Source: a virus. Taken from it: a stretch of 45,817 nucleotides of DNA. Shown piece after piece: positions 22,346 through 29,157 of the stretch; position 1 is the first letter of the stretch; every line of letters begins with the position of its first letter. A model generated the notes under the pieces. The model was not told where the DNA came from. It did no database searches and saw only the letters and a program-made list of their open reading frames with translations. The stretch spans positions 1 to 45,817 of the IMG/VR virus record IMGVR_UViG_3300007539_000002. One strand, written 5' to 3'. The position numbers and the translations under genes were made by a program.

Positions 22346-22917
22346 GCGAGATCGAAATCAGAGACAACAAGGGCATCGTGCTGCACACCGTAGAGGGAGA
22401 GAGTCTTAGGGGAGCGCTTCTCATGAGAGCGGATCTCGCGGGAGCGGATCTCAGGGGTGCCGATCTGAGGGAAGCGGACCTCAGGCGTGCTGATCTCATG
22501 TGTGCTGACCTCAGGGGAGCGGATCTCACAAGAGCGTATCTCGTGGGAGCAAATCTCAGGGGAGCGAATCTCAGTGGAGCGTACCTCACGGGAGCGGATC
22601 TCAGGGGGGTTGATCTGATGGAGGCGGATCTGGAGATGTCGCTTCTCGTGGGAGCGAATCTCAGGGGCGCGAATCTCAGTGGAGCGAATCTCAGGATTAC
22701 TTATCTCAGGCGTGCGGATCTGAGGGAAGTGGATTTCAGGGGTGCGAATCTGGAGTTGGCGGATCTCAGGGAAGCGGATATCACGGGAGTGAATCTCACA
22801 GGAGTGAATCTCAGGGTGGCGAATCTCGCGGGAGCGGATCTCAAAGGAGCGGATCTCAGGGGAGCGAATCTCAGGGGAACCCTCCTCGAAGGAGTGAGGT
22901 TGGGAGGTGACGCATAG
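22342..22917 (+). CDS. Pentapeptide-repeat protein
   Basis: 191 residues. After about 20 N-terminal residues it consists of roughly 32 repeats of A(D/N)LXX, predicted to form a right-handed square beta helix. Some proteins of this fold (MfpA, Qnr) mimic DNA and bind gyrase; others have no known role. The DNA is a matching array of 15-base units (GCGGATCTCAGGGGA-like), which could expand or contract by slippage. The strongly charged faces of Arg and Glu make protein or nucleic-acid mimicry possible. GAGGAGGGAG lies before the start. Confidence 0.9.
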   Translation: MSEIEIRDNKGIVLHTVEGESLRGALLMRADLAGADLRGADLREADLRRADLMCADLRGADLTRAYLVGANLRGANLSGAYLTGADLRGVDLMEADLEMSLLVGANLRGANLSGANLRITYLRRADLREVDFRGANLELADLREADITGVNLTGVNLRVANLAGADLKGADLRGANLRGTLLEGVRLGGDA

Positions 22918-22984
22918 AGACAAAACTGGCGCAAGCCAAAGAGGAGCAGGTAACGCAGGCCAGAAAATATTGAGGAAATGAGCG

Positions 22985-23215
22985 ATGGAACACACGATCT
23001 GGAGTGACAGTGACCGCAAGTTCATGGCACCCGTGAAGCTCTGGTACGCCGTGCTTGTGGCACAGCGACAGGACGGCGAGGTGTACACACACGAAGACGA
23101 AGTCGAGTCCCTGAGTCGTAATGGGGCAGAAAGCACGGCCGTGCGTGTGTGGCAGCACGAGTACGCTGACGAAGGCGACGAGTTGCTGCTCGCTGTCGTC
23201 TTGCGGGAGGTGTGA
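22985..23215 (+). CDS. Small acidic early protein
   Basis: 76 residues, TTGAGG before the ATG. Acidic (DEGDELLLAVVL near the end), mixed alpha/beta. The 67-base gap before it holds a GNRA hairpin (TGGC-GCAA-GCCA) and no gene. The next gene starts one base after its stop. Unknown function, but acidic early proteins often inhibit host enzymes. Confidence 0.6.
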   Translation: MEHTIWSDSDRKFMAPVKLWYAVLVAQRQDGEVYTHEDEVESLSRNGAESTAVRVWQHEYADEGDELLLAVVLREV

Positions 23216-23216
23216 C

Positions 23217-23411
23217 ATGACAGACCACGAGTGGTACGAAGCGTGGTTGCGCAAGTGGTACACACGCATACAGCAAGTCAGGGCTGGCGATATCTCTGCT
23301 GCAACATTCGTCGACCAGACAGAGGGCGACATTCGCAACCTGCTCCCTGACGCTGACGGTGTGAAGAAGGTGACGCCACCCGACAGGCGGCAGACAGAGA
23401 TCATCTTCTAG
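23217..23411 (+). CDS. Last gene of first early block
   Basis: 64 residues. The start at 23217 follows GGGAGG, and the frame is closely packed with its neighbour. A Trp-rich helix (HEWYEAWLRKWYTRIQQV) is followed by a charged C-terminus. A strong terminator begins five bases after the stop. Function unknown. Confidence 0.65.
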   Translation: MTDHEWYEAWLRKWYTRIQQVRAGDISAATFVDQTEGDIRNLLPDADGVKKVTPPDRRQTEIIF

Positions 23412-23415
23412 TTCG

Positions 23416-23448
23416 AGGGGGCCCCTGCGGGGGCCCCCTTTTTTTTTG
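23416..23448. terminator. Strong intrinsic terminator, probably bidirectional
   Basis: GGGGGCCCC-TGC-GGGGGCCCCC followed by nine T. The loop is between convergent genes (plus gene ending 23411, minus gene ending 23452). The T-run serves the plus strand. The reverse direction has the same stem without a good U-tract. Confidence 0.92.
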
Positions 23449-23451
23449 TAC

Positions 23452-24372
23452 CTACTCAGGCCACTCGTCTTCTTCATGCGGGTCAGCCTCGCGCCAAACC
23501 CCAGTCTTGAAGTTGACCTCGACCGGGATCAGCACACGGGCCGGACCTTCTCTGTTCTTGTCCAGATACAGGTAGGTGCGCAGGATGTGTGGGTATCTGG
23601 CGTCCGGTATGCTCTGCCGTGAGTGATCCACGAGCATAACCTGATTGGCATTGCTCTCCATGCCCGTGCCTCCCCACAGATCGTGCATCGTCGGGCACCT
23701 GTCTCGCTGACTGGACGCCGTGCGGTTGAGTTGACTGAGGCCGATGATCGCGACACCGCTTTCGTGCGCAAACTCTCTCAGCGCCTCGCTGACCTCGGTT
23801 GCAGCCTGAGCAATCTCGTTCGATGCAGAGCGCACGAGTTGCATGTGATCGACCATGATCAGATCGCAACCCTCGTGCTGGAGCTGACGCACGTCCCGCA
23901 TGATCTCGTCTAGCGTGGGCTTGCGTGCGTGCTGCAGCACGACCATGCGCGCCTCCAAGTCGGGCGAGCCCATGCGCCACTCATTTATCTGACTTGCAAG
24001 GCGGTCAGTCTTGCCTTCCCAGTCCGGCGCAAACTTGTGGGGGAGCAGATCGAAGTACCCGAAGTCGGTGAGTTGCGAGTAGATACTGCGCTGTATCCCA
24101 CGCCTCGGTGTTTCGAGCGAGATAAGACCGGGACTCCTCCCCTGAATGGCAGCTACGCGCAGCAGGTGCATTGCCAGACGAGTCTTGCCTGCGTTGGACG
24201 CACCGCCAAGCACGATGTACCACCAATCGCCTAATCCCTTGCCGCCCGTCTCGTCGCAGACGGCGTCCCACTTTGGTATGCCCGTCGAGATCGGCCGCTG
24301 AATAGTGGCAGACAATTCTGCCCCGTACATCCGTACGTTGCTTGTGTCGAGGATGTCGATGTAGTCGCTCAT
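23452..24372 (-). CDS. DnaB-like replicative helicase
   Basis: 306 residues, shorter than cellular DnaB (about 450); the N-terminal primase-binding domain is largely missing. The RecA-type core has Walker A GGASNAGKT (56-64), Walker B LIMVDH (171-176) and the GLSQLNR motif (211-217) typical of DnaB. The C-terminus is acidic. It unwinds DNA at the fork as a hexameric ring. The start overlaps the initiator stop by ATGA. With no phage polymerase, it must recruit the host replisome. Confidence 0.9.
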   Translation of the reverse strand: MSDYIDILDTSNVRMYGAELSATIQRPISTGIPKWDAVCDETGGKGLGDWWYIVLGGASNAGKTRLAMHLLRVAAIQGRSPGLISLETPRRGIQRSIYSQLTDFGYFDLLPHKFAPDWEGKTDRLASQINEWRMGSPDLEARMVVLQHARKPTLDEIMRDVRQLQHEGCDLIMVDHMQLVRSASNEIAQAATEVSEALREFAHESGVAIIGLSQLNRTASSQRDRCPTMHDLWGGTGMESNANQVMLVDHSRQSIPDARYPHILRTYLYLDKNREGPARVLIPVEVNFKTGVWREADPHEEDEWPE

Positions 24373-24938
24373 CGAAGAATCCTCATGCCTGACGGCGTGG
24401 TCGTGACCTTCGCCTTAGAACTTGGGAGACGGGCAGCCCGCTCATCGTTGAAGCGCTTCTGGTTGAGCAACCACTGGCGCAGAGCAGCCTGATGACGCGC
24501 ATACCTGCGGTCGTTGGCATGGCAGTAGCTGACGAAGCGGTCGACCTCGGTCGTCACGCTGAGGCCCAGCTTGCGAGCTAGAAGCACGTTGGACTCGGAC
24601 GCCTCCAGATTCTCAGGCGGCAGAGTCTTGCGCTTGCTCGTCTGCTTGGGGGGACTAACAGGGGGGCTTTGTGTACCCTGTACAGGTACAGGTACAGCGT
24701 GCGTGCGCGAGGCAACCGGCTCAGCCTGAGCCTTGGTGGCTCTGCCTATGAGCCTTCGTGACTCAATGTACCCGGCGTTGCGCAACGACTTGAGGCACCG
24801 CGTCACCGTGGCCCTCGATAGTGCGCACCCGTCTGCGATCTCCTGACTGGTCGCTGATGGCATGCCGCACACATACATGAACACGACCTTCGCGTTGGCG
24901 CTCAGGCCTGTGTCCGCAAACAACTGCGGGTCGAACAT
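24369..24938 (-). CDS. Replication initiator-like winged-helix protein
   Basis: 189 residues. Residues 10-65 form a winged helix (SATSQEIADGCALSRATVTR, then CLKSLRNAGYIESRR). A Pro/Gln/Lys-rich linker (about 75-110) follows, then a C-terminal helical segment DRFVSYCHANDRRYARHQAA, as in helicase-loading O/DnaT-type proteins (F..Y........A...WL). The leader carries CCACCACGGAGG before ATG 24938. The linker-coding DNA holds GTACAG repeats, as the lambda O gene holds its origin. It probably binds those repeats and loads the helicase encoded next. Confidence 0.75.
   Translation of the reverse strand: MFDPQLFADTGLSANAKVVFMYVCGMPSATSQEIADGCALSRATVTRCLKSLRNAGYIESRRLIGRATKAQAEPVASRTHAVPVPVQGTQSPPVSPPKQTSKRKTLPPENLEASESNVLLARKLGLSVTTEVDRFVSYCHANDRRYARHQAALRQWLLNQKRFNDERAARLPSSKAKVTTTPSGMRILR
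24680..24697. repeat. Three tandem GTACAG repeats, candidate origin iterons
   Basis: Perfect head-to-tail copies, preceded by GTGTACC and a CTGTACAG palindrome (24678-24685). They lie in the linker-coding part of the initiator gene. The same TGTACA core occurs at the operator 25343-25378. Confidence 0.5.
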
Positions 24939-24959
24939 CTGTCCTCCGTGGTGGATGGG

Positions 24960-25298
24960 TTACAACGATTGCCATTCGCGCAACAGACGCGCCTTGACCT
25001 CATCAAAGTCGACGCCGTTGCGCTTCTCAAACTCTGATCTTCCGATCTGATGCACTGCACCCGGACGAGTGCGGTGACACCCCGGACAAAGCGGCACGAT
25101 GTCCTTCCATGTACCCCCTGCTGCGCGTGACGGCTCGTGCGCACACTCCGGGTACGCCTTGTGACATGCGCAGCACCGCTTTCCCTTCACGAACTCGACG
25201 TATCCGGGTGGCCCCCAATACTTGAGCTTGCGCTTGGCCATTCGCTTGGCGTTGCGCTTCCTGATCGGCGTCTTGCGACTGAGTGGTGTGCGTTTCAT
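24960..25298 (-). CDS. HNH-like endonuclease
   Basis: 112 residues. The start at 25298 has no SD, but a promoter with its expected +1 near 25300 makes leaderless translation likely. After a basic N-terminus (MKRTPLSRKTPIRKRNAKR) come CCACH...CAHE and PLCPGCHRTRPGAVHQIGRS, the zinc and His positions of the HNH/DUF968-like nuclease group (N-terminal C..C, final CH..H). Such proteins take part in phage recombination. It heads the replication block. Confidence 0.75.
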   Translation of the reverse strand: MKRTPLSRKTPIRKRNAKRMAKRKLKYWGPPGYVEFVKGKRCCACHKAYPECAHEPSRAAGGTWKDIVPLCPGCHRTRPGAVHQIGRSEFEKRNGVDFDEVKARLLREWQSL

Positions 25299-25306
25299 CG
25301 GGCACG

Positions 25307-25336
25307 AGGTTACTTGGAAGACGGGCACCCTGTCAA
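25307..25336 (-). promoter_or_regulatory. Candidate promoter for replication block
   Basis: TTGACA (-35, 25331-25336), 18 bases, TAACCT (-10, 25307-25312). The -35 is perfect. Expected start near 25300, so the ATG at 25298 would be at or near the 5' end. Confidence 0.6.
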
Positions 25337-25338
25337 TC

Positions 25339-25367
25339 TTGCGTGTGTACATGACACCTGCTAGACT
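25339..25367 (+). promoter_or_regulatory. Candidate promoter for RHH regulator and recombination genes
   Basis: TTGCGT, 17 bases, TAGACT (25362-25367). The expected start near 25374 falls in the right arm of the inverted repeat. It is divergent from the replication promoter. Confidence 0.5.
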
Positions 25368-25378
25368 ACTGTACACAC
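25343..25378. promoter_or_regulatory. Inverted-repeat operator GTGTGTACA-N18-TGTACACAC
   Basis: Nine-base arms are perfectly complementary (25343-25351 and 25370-25378). They cover the -35 and +1 of the plus promoter. A third half-site TGTACACA lies in the start of the RHH gene (25412-25419). RHH proteins usually bind such sites and repress their own promoter. Confidence 0.65.
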
Positions 25379-25400
25379 CACACAACGCGGAGGATTTGCC

Positions 25401-25619
25401 GTGACGAACGCTGTACACAAGCGCACCGTAGCTGTCACCTTTAGGGTGACGCAGGAGCGCCTGCGAATCTTGGAAGCCATTCAGAAAATCCGAGGCGACG
25501 AGAGCAGGAGCCACACTCTCAACCACGCGCTCGACGTTCTGTTCGGTGGCTACAAGATCAAGAGGCCGGAGGATAGACGGGCTAGGCCTATGGATGCCAA
25601 AAGCCCCCCGGCACCGTAG
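25401..25619 (+). CDS. Ribbon-helix-helix (Arc/CopG-type) regulator
   Basis: 72 residues, GTG start with GCGGAGG upstream. RTVAVTFRVTQERLRILEAI gives the beta strand and first helix, and SRSHTLNHALDVLF the second helix of an RHH domain. The C-terminus is basic and disordered. It most probably dimerises, binds the TGTACA inverted repeat just upstream, and controls both divergent promoters. Confidence 0.8.
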   Translation: MTNAVHKRTVAVTFRVTQERLRILEAIQKIRGDESRSHTLNHALDVLFGGYKIKRPEDRRARPMDAKSPPAP

Positions 25620-25638
25620 CACCGGAGGGCCCCTATCC
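25571..25638 (+). other. Branched hairpin overlapping end of RHH gene
   Basis: GGATAG (25571-25576) pairs with CTATCC (25633-25638), enclosing a strong arm made of CCC/GGG and CCGG/CCGG (25604-25629) that contains the RHH stop. CCACCAC (25636-25642) follows. It may be a 3' end, attenuator or another member of the leader-RNA group. Confidence 0.4.
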
Positions 25639-25693
25639 ACCACAGATAGTGCGGCTCTAACCGTAACGCAAACCTACTACCACAGGATATTGC

Positions 25694-26533
25694 ATGTCAA
25701 CATTCGAGGTCGGTATCCACTACGGCATACCCGAGGAGGAATACCACAGCATCGTGGCGGCGTCATCGTCTCGCCTGTCACTGCTGAAGCGCAGCCCTGC
25801 GCACATGAAGCAAGGCAGGGCACCCAGCAAGTCGTTCGCTGATGGCACGCTGATCCACAAGGCCGTGCTTGAGCCAGCGCTCTGGAGCAGAGAGCACTAC
25901 GTGCGTGCCCCGGTGGGCGACAAGCGCAAGAAGGAAGTGAAGCAGGCGTGGGCAGATGCCATCGACGAGTACGGCGAGGAGCGACTGCTCCCGGCTGACA
26001 CCTATGACATGTGCCACGCTATCGCCATGAACGTGTCCCTGCACCCTGTCGCTGCGGCAATGCTTGTCGACATCGATGCTGAGGCGACGATCATGTGGCT
26101 CGACCCTGATACTGGTGTCGAGTGCAAGGGACGTATCGACGCCTTGCCTCGTAGCGGCAGATGGAAAACGTCCATCATCGACGTGAAGAGCACACAGGAC
26201 GCCAGTCGCAACGGGTTTGAGCAGAGCTTCTTCCGGTTCGGATACTACCGGCAGATGGCGTTCTACCTGTCAGGACTGGAGACGTTGGGCCTGTGGCGTC
26301 CAGAGGCGCACATCATCGCCGTCGAGAAGGCTGCACCGTACGCCTCGTCAATCTTCCGCTGCGACGAGGGCGCACTGGACGCAGGGCAGCAGGAGAACCG
26401 GGTGCTCCTGCGCAAGTATCGCGAGTGTGACGAGCACGATCACTGGCCAGCATACCCGGAAGATCCGCAGGACATCACCATCCCATCGTGGGCCTACGCA
26501 AAGGTCGACGACTACTTGCAGGAGAACGAATGA
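25694..26533 (+). CDS. RecE-like PDDEXK exonuclease
   Basis: 279 residues. GTLIHKAVLEP (52-62), GRIDALP with D149, IIDVKS with D163-x-K165, and YYRQMAFY with Q187 and Y191 are the successive motifs of the DUF3799/exonuclease VIII C-terminal nuclease. It digests one strand of linear DNA to prepare single-strand annealing. The leader has CTACCAC before AGGA. It is coupled to the ssDNA-binding candidate (ATGA). Confidence 0.88.
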   Translation: MSTFEVGIHYGIPEEEYHSIVAASSSRLSLLKRSPAHMKQGRAPSKSFADGTLIHKAVLEPALWSREHYVRAPVGDKRKKEVKQAWADAIDEYGEERLLPADTYDMCHAIAMNVSLHPVAAAMLVDIDAEATIMWLDPDTGVECKGRIDALPRSGRWKTSIIDVKSTQDASRNGFEQSFFRFGYYRQMAFYLSGLETLGLWRPEAHIIAVEKAAPYASSIFRCDEGALDAGQQENRVLLRKYRECDEHDHWPAYPEDPQDITIPSWAYAKVDDYLQENE

Positions 26534-27021
26534 TGCCACGCTTTGACAAAAAGACCGTGTACCACTCGGACGTAGTCAAAAGCAACGGACTCACGCTCAA
26601 GCTCACGGGCAACGTGCGCGAGGGTAAGTACGGTTGGATCGTACCCATCCATGTACAGGGTGACCCGGACGGGCACGAGTACTGGATGTCCATCGAGAAT
26701 GACGCCTGCGTGCAGGTGATGCAGGGCGTACCGCAGCAGACGTGGGTCACACTCACCGCAGCAGGTTCCCGTGATGTCGCGTCACTGTCGTGGGCGTCAG
26801 CGGACGGGGCACCGGCACCCGCACCCGCACCCGCCCCGGCCGCTGCGCCTCAGCAGTCCGGCGGAAATGGCCTCGACCTTGAGGACATTATGCTCGACTC
26901 CATGATCAAGGCCGGTCGTGTGGTCGCGGCCTTCCGTGATGAGTTCAATCGCGACCCGACGCAGGTAGATCAGGATCTCGCCGTCACGATCTTCATTGAG
27001 CGCAACCGGAGGGGGTTGTGA
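26530..27021 (+). CDS. Putative single-strand-binding or recombination partner protein
   Basis: 163 residues from ATG 26530 that overlaps the exonuclease stop. Residues 1-95 are beta-rich, like an OB fold (LKLTGNVREGKYGWIVPIHV). A Pro/Ala linker (about 97-115) follows, then a helical acidic C-terminus, similar in plan to SSB. Placement after an exonuclease fits a ssDNA-binding or annealing role. No clear family match. Confidence 0.55.
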   Translation: MMPRFDKKTVYHSDVVKSNGLTLKLTGNVREGKYGWIVPIHVQGDPDGHEYWMSIENDACVQVMQGVPQQTWVTLTAAGSRDVASLSWASADGAPAPAPAPAPAAAPQQSGGNGLDLEDIMLDSMIKAGRVVAAFRDEFNRDPTQVDQDLAVTIFIERNRRGL

Positions 27022-27227
27022 GAAAGGTGTTCGGAGGCCAGTGCAAGAAGGTGTACGACCACATGCGGGAGCACGGCAGCATCACGGCCTACAGGGCAAT
27101 GCGGGATTACGGCTGCTACCGCTTGGCCGCACGCATCAACGACTTGCGCAAGATGGGTTACGCCATCCACACTGAGTTGGTCAGAACGAAGAAGGGGCAC
27201 CACGCCAAGTACACACTAGAGGAATAG
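27018..27227 (+). CDS. Winged-helix protein (HTH_39-like)
   Basis: 69 residues, GTG start with a GTGA overlap. CKKVYDHMREHGSITAYRAM followed by RDYGCYRLAARINDLRKMGY matches the common phage helix-turn-helix 'Q...VL..L...G.IT...A....G..RLaarI..LR..G'. It probably binds DNA as a regulator or recombination accessory. Confidence 0.75.
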   Translation: MRKVFGGQCKKVYDHMREHGSITAYRAMRDYGCYRLAARINDLRKMGYAIHTELVRTKKGHHAKYTLEE

Positions 27228-27229
27228 CC

Positions 27230-27544
27230 TTGAAGGAATCCGTCATATCGAAGGAGGTTCAAAACTTCCTGAAGATGGTTGGGTTCTCTGTGTACTCAGT
27301 CGAGCAAGGGTATCGCAAAGAGCGCGGGGGTACTCGGCAGACGCCGGGTATCCCCGATCTCATTGTGATAGGGCACGGCACGGTTCTGTTTGTCGAGTTG
27401 AAGACAGCCAAGGCAAAGCTGCGCGATTCGCAGGCTGCGTTCCGTGACGTGTGCGCTCAGAACGATGTTCCGTGGGCGCTATGGCGTAGCGTTCACGATG
27501 CTTGGGACTGGTGCGTGAACCAAGGCGTGATAGAGGAGAGATAG
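27230..27544 (+). CDS. VRR-NUC nuclease
   Basis: 104 residues. A TTG start is likely: GAGGAA lies upstream and no ATG fits. GIPDLIVI (40-47), VELKTAK (55-61) and Q68 are the PD...ExK...Q set of VRR-NUC endonucleases. Family members cut branched DNA such as Holliday junctions or flaps. It probably resolves concatemers or recombination products. Confidence 0.88.
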   Translation: MKESVISKEVQNFLKMVGFSVYSVEQGYRKERGGTRQTPGIPDLIVIGHGTVLFVELKTAKAKLRDSQAAFRDVCAQNDVPWALWRSVHDAWDWCVNQGVIEER

Positions 27545-27646
27545 ATGCACTACCATGATGGCGACCCCGGTCGCGGCTGCGTGTTCGGCCTGCTGCTATC
27601 GTGCTGCATATGGGCGCTGGCTGCGATGGCTGTGCTACTGACGTAG
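27545..27646 (+). CDS. 33-residue membrane peptide
   Basis: GGAGAG lies before ATG 27545, directly after the VRR-NUC stop. A short polar N-terminus (MHYHDGDPGRG) is followed by one hydrophobic segment (CVFGLLLSCCIWALAAMAVL). Short proteins with this exact plan are common in phage genomes, with unknown role. The end overlaps the convergent spanin-like gene. Confidence 0.75.
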   Translation: MHYHDGDPGRGCVFGLLLSCCIWALAAMAVLLT

Positions 27647-27648
27647 CA
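27633..27648. terminator. Hairpin carrying both convergent stop codons
   Basis: TGCTAC-TGAC-GTAGCA. The plus gene stop TAG (27644-27646) is in the right arm and the minus gene stop in the left. It is symmetrical and may end both transcripts, though it lacks T-runs. Confidence 0.4.
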
Positions 27649-28249
27649 GAACGAAAGAAGCGACAACTGCAGCAGCAGCGGTGGCAACACGCGCCCTTCG
27701 TTTCTCTTTCTGCAACTCTGCAGCTATCGCGAGATTCAACTCGCCCTGCTGCTCCATCGCGGCAACACTGATCGTTAGCTGTTCCTTCGCCAAGTTCAGC
27801 CCCTGCAACAATAGCGCCCGAGACTCCAGCAAAGCAGCACGTTCTTGCTGAAGCGTGTTGTTCTCCTCAACCAGCCCAGCAACCACAATGGCATGCTGCG
27901 CGTTGAGGCTGTCGAGCAAAGCTAGACCCGCACTGTCTCCTGCCATGTACTGCTCAAGCGCGACAGACAACGAGCGCCGCTCCCTGTCTGCAGCATCTAC
28001 GTCGAGGCGCAATTCCTCACGTTCGCGCTGCCATCGCAGTGAGTCGGCTGTGTATCGCTCTTGCACTGAAGCAGTGTAGTTAGACAGCGAGTCCGCAACT
28101 GTCGACAGGTCGTCAAGCTCAATGATCAGCTTGGATATGCTGTCGGCTGTCGCCCTGTGCTGATCGCTGAGCAATCCCCTGCTGCCACTAGTGAGCAACA
28201 CCATCGCCAACGCTACCGACAGGGCGACAACGCACACCGCCTCCCTCAC
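27635..28249 (-). CDS. Spanin-like coiled-coil protein with membrane segment at each end
   Basis: 204 residues, GTG start (GTGA overlap). N-terminal membrane segment (VCVVALSVALAMVLL), long coiled coil (about 35-180), and C-terminal hydrophobic segment (VATAAAAVVASFVLL). i-spanins have the first two features. Unimolecular spanins have a lipobox and C-terminal anchor; no lipobox is seen here. It ends the lysis cassette and should span the periplasm to join the two membranes. Confidence 0.7.
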   Translation of the reverse strand: MREAVCVVALSVALAMVLLTSGSRGLLSDQHRATADSISKLIIELDDLSTVADSLSNYTASVQERYTADSLRWQREREELRLDVDAADRERRSLSVALEQYMAGDSAGLALLDSLNAQHAIVVAGLVEENNTLQQERAALLESRALLLQGLNLAKEQLTISVAAMEQQGELNLAIAAELQKEKRRARVATAAAAVVASFVLLRQ

Positions 28250-28395
28250 GAGTTATCTTCTTCGAGCGCGTCGATCTTGCCCTGAGTGTACGGCAGTACT
28301 GCCGTGCGACTGCGCCTCCATACGCCGACCGTCCTGCCCCATGTGGCCAAAGCCACGAGGATCACGAACACGATCCCGGCTATGACGCCCTTCAC
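28246..28395 (-). CDS. 49-residue membrane protein of lysis cassette
   Basis: GTG at 28395 overlaps the endolysin stop, and its TGA overlaps the next GTG (two GTGA junctions). One membrane segment (GVIAGIVFVILVALATW) is followed by a basic tail and an acidic end. It could be a holin or antiholin partner, or part of the spanin. Confidence 0.7.
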   Translation of the reverse strand: MKGVIAGIVFVILVALATWGRTVGVWRRSRTAVLPYTQGKIDALEEDNS

Positions 28396-28730
28396 TTGCT
28401 TTTGCCAATCCACATCACCCGCTCAGGGTGCGTGGGCTCCTGCTCGTCATCCAGATGCACATGCCTGTCGTACACCCCGATGCGGTTTATGCCTGCCCGT
28501 ATCGCACCTCGCACGATGGCGAACCGTGTCTTGCTGTCGGTTGCTGATATGTCCACGCCTCGACCGTTGTAGTGCGCCTTCGAGTCCTCGCGGTAGTCCG
28601 AGTTGATTTTGAAGGGCACCTGCGCAATCCCACGGGCAACGTCGAGCTTGGCGATGAACCTCTGATCCATCTTGTCGGGGTGGTCAAACTCTTCTTTGCT
28701 GAAGTACGTGCTGCTCTCAAAGCTAGCCAT
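28392..28730 (-). CDS. M15-type peptidase, probable endolysin
   Basis: 112 residues. YFSKEEFDHP at the start, SDYRE (44-48), HYNGRGVD (H53, D60) and HVHLDD (H92, D94) are the zinc-binding and substrate motifs of the M15 peptidase family (H..G...D and H.D). These cut peptidoglycan cross-links. It is placed between membrane proteins, as expected for an endolysin. No signal peptide is present, so it needs a holin to leave the cell. Confidence 0.82.
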   Translation of the reverse strand: MASFESSTYFSKEEFDHPDKMDQRFIAKLDVARGIAQVPFKINSDYREDSKAHYNGRGVDISATDSKTRFAIVRGAIRAGINRIGVYDRHVHLDDEQEPTHPERVMWIGKSK

Positions 28731-28736
28731 CCTGCC

Positions 28737-28964
28737 TCACTTGCCGAGTAGTGTCTTCGCGTCCTTGATAGACAAGATGCCTGCACCCACTGCGCAGACA
28801 ACCCAGCCTGTCGCCGACTGGAACTGGAAGGCGTAGACCAAGCCTCCACACATGAGCACCCAGCCACCCACGCCCCTGCGGAGCGCGGCCACCTTTTCGA
28901 GTCTTTCGTTCTCGATCCTCTCTACGGCCGCAGGGTGCAGCTCGTCATCGTTCTCTCTGGACAT
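28737..28964 (-). CDS. Candidate holin with two membrane segments
   Basis: 75 residues from ATG 28964 (GAGG upstream; a longer frame lacks support). A charged N-terminus is followed by GVGGWVLMCGGLVYAFQF and a second segment ATGWVVCAVGAGILSI, typical of class II holins. It overlaps the upstream gene by 20 bases. Confidence 0.7.
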   Translation of the reverse strand: MSRENDDELHPAAVERIENERLEKVAALRRGVGGWVLMCGGLVYAFQFQSATGWVVCAVGAGILSIKDAKTLLGK

Positions 28965-29157
28965 TGTCGCCTCGCTGTATTGCCTCAAGCACAGCCACTC
29001 TGATGCGGTTGTCCTCAAGGTTATCGCCAATCTTGCTCAGGGTTTTTTTGATCTCACGCACATCGTTCTGTGTGCCGTTCAACGATGCCTTGACCCCCAT
29101 GTAACCCGCACCTGCGGGTCCGAAGATCATGGCCAGTATCTGCCAGCTCTCCATCAA
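28945..29157 (-). CDS. Membrane-coiled coil protein, holin-like
   Basis: 70 residues, ATGA overlap with the giant gene. One N-terminal membrane segment (ILAMIFGPAGAGYMGV) and a C-terminal coiled coil (VREIKKTLSKIGDNLED...). This is XhlA-like in reverse order of domains. Either this or the next protein may be the pore former; the other may regulate it. Confidence 0.6.
   Translation of the reverse strand: MMESWQILAMIFGPAGAGYMGVKASLNGTQNDVREIKKTLSKIGDNLEDNRIRVAVLEAIQRGDNVQRER

Noticed and set aside
22395-22890. Regular repeats that might look like a CRISPR array
   Set aside because: The 15-bp repeats code pentapeptides, and there are no spacers or repeat-length palindromes.
22204-23265. 353-codon minus frame with repeated EIRSPEIR-like units
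   Set aside because: It is the antisense shadow of the pentapeptide repeat DNA. The plus frame matches a known fold and is coupled to its neighbours.
24485-24560. CTGATGA and CTGACGA on plus strand in the initiator gene
   Set aside because: Neither has the paired stems of a hammerhead. They are in coding DNA on the other strand.
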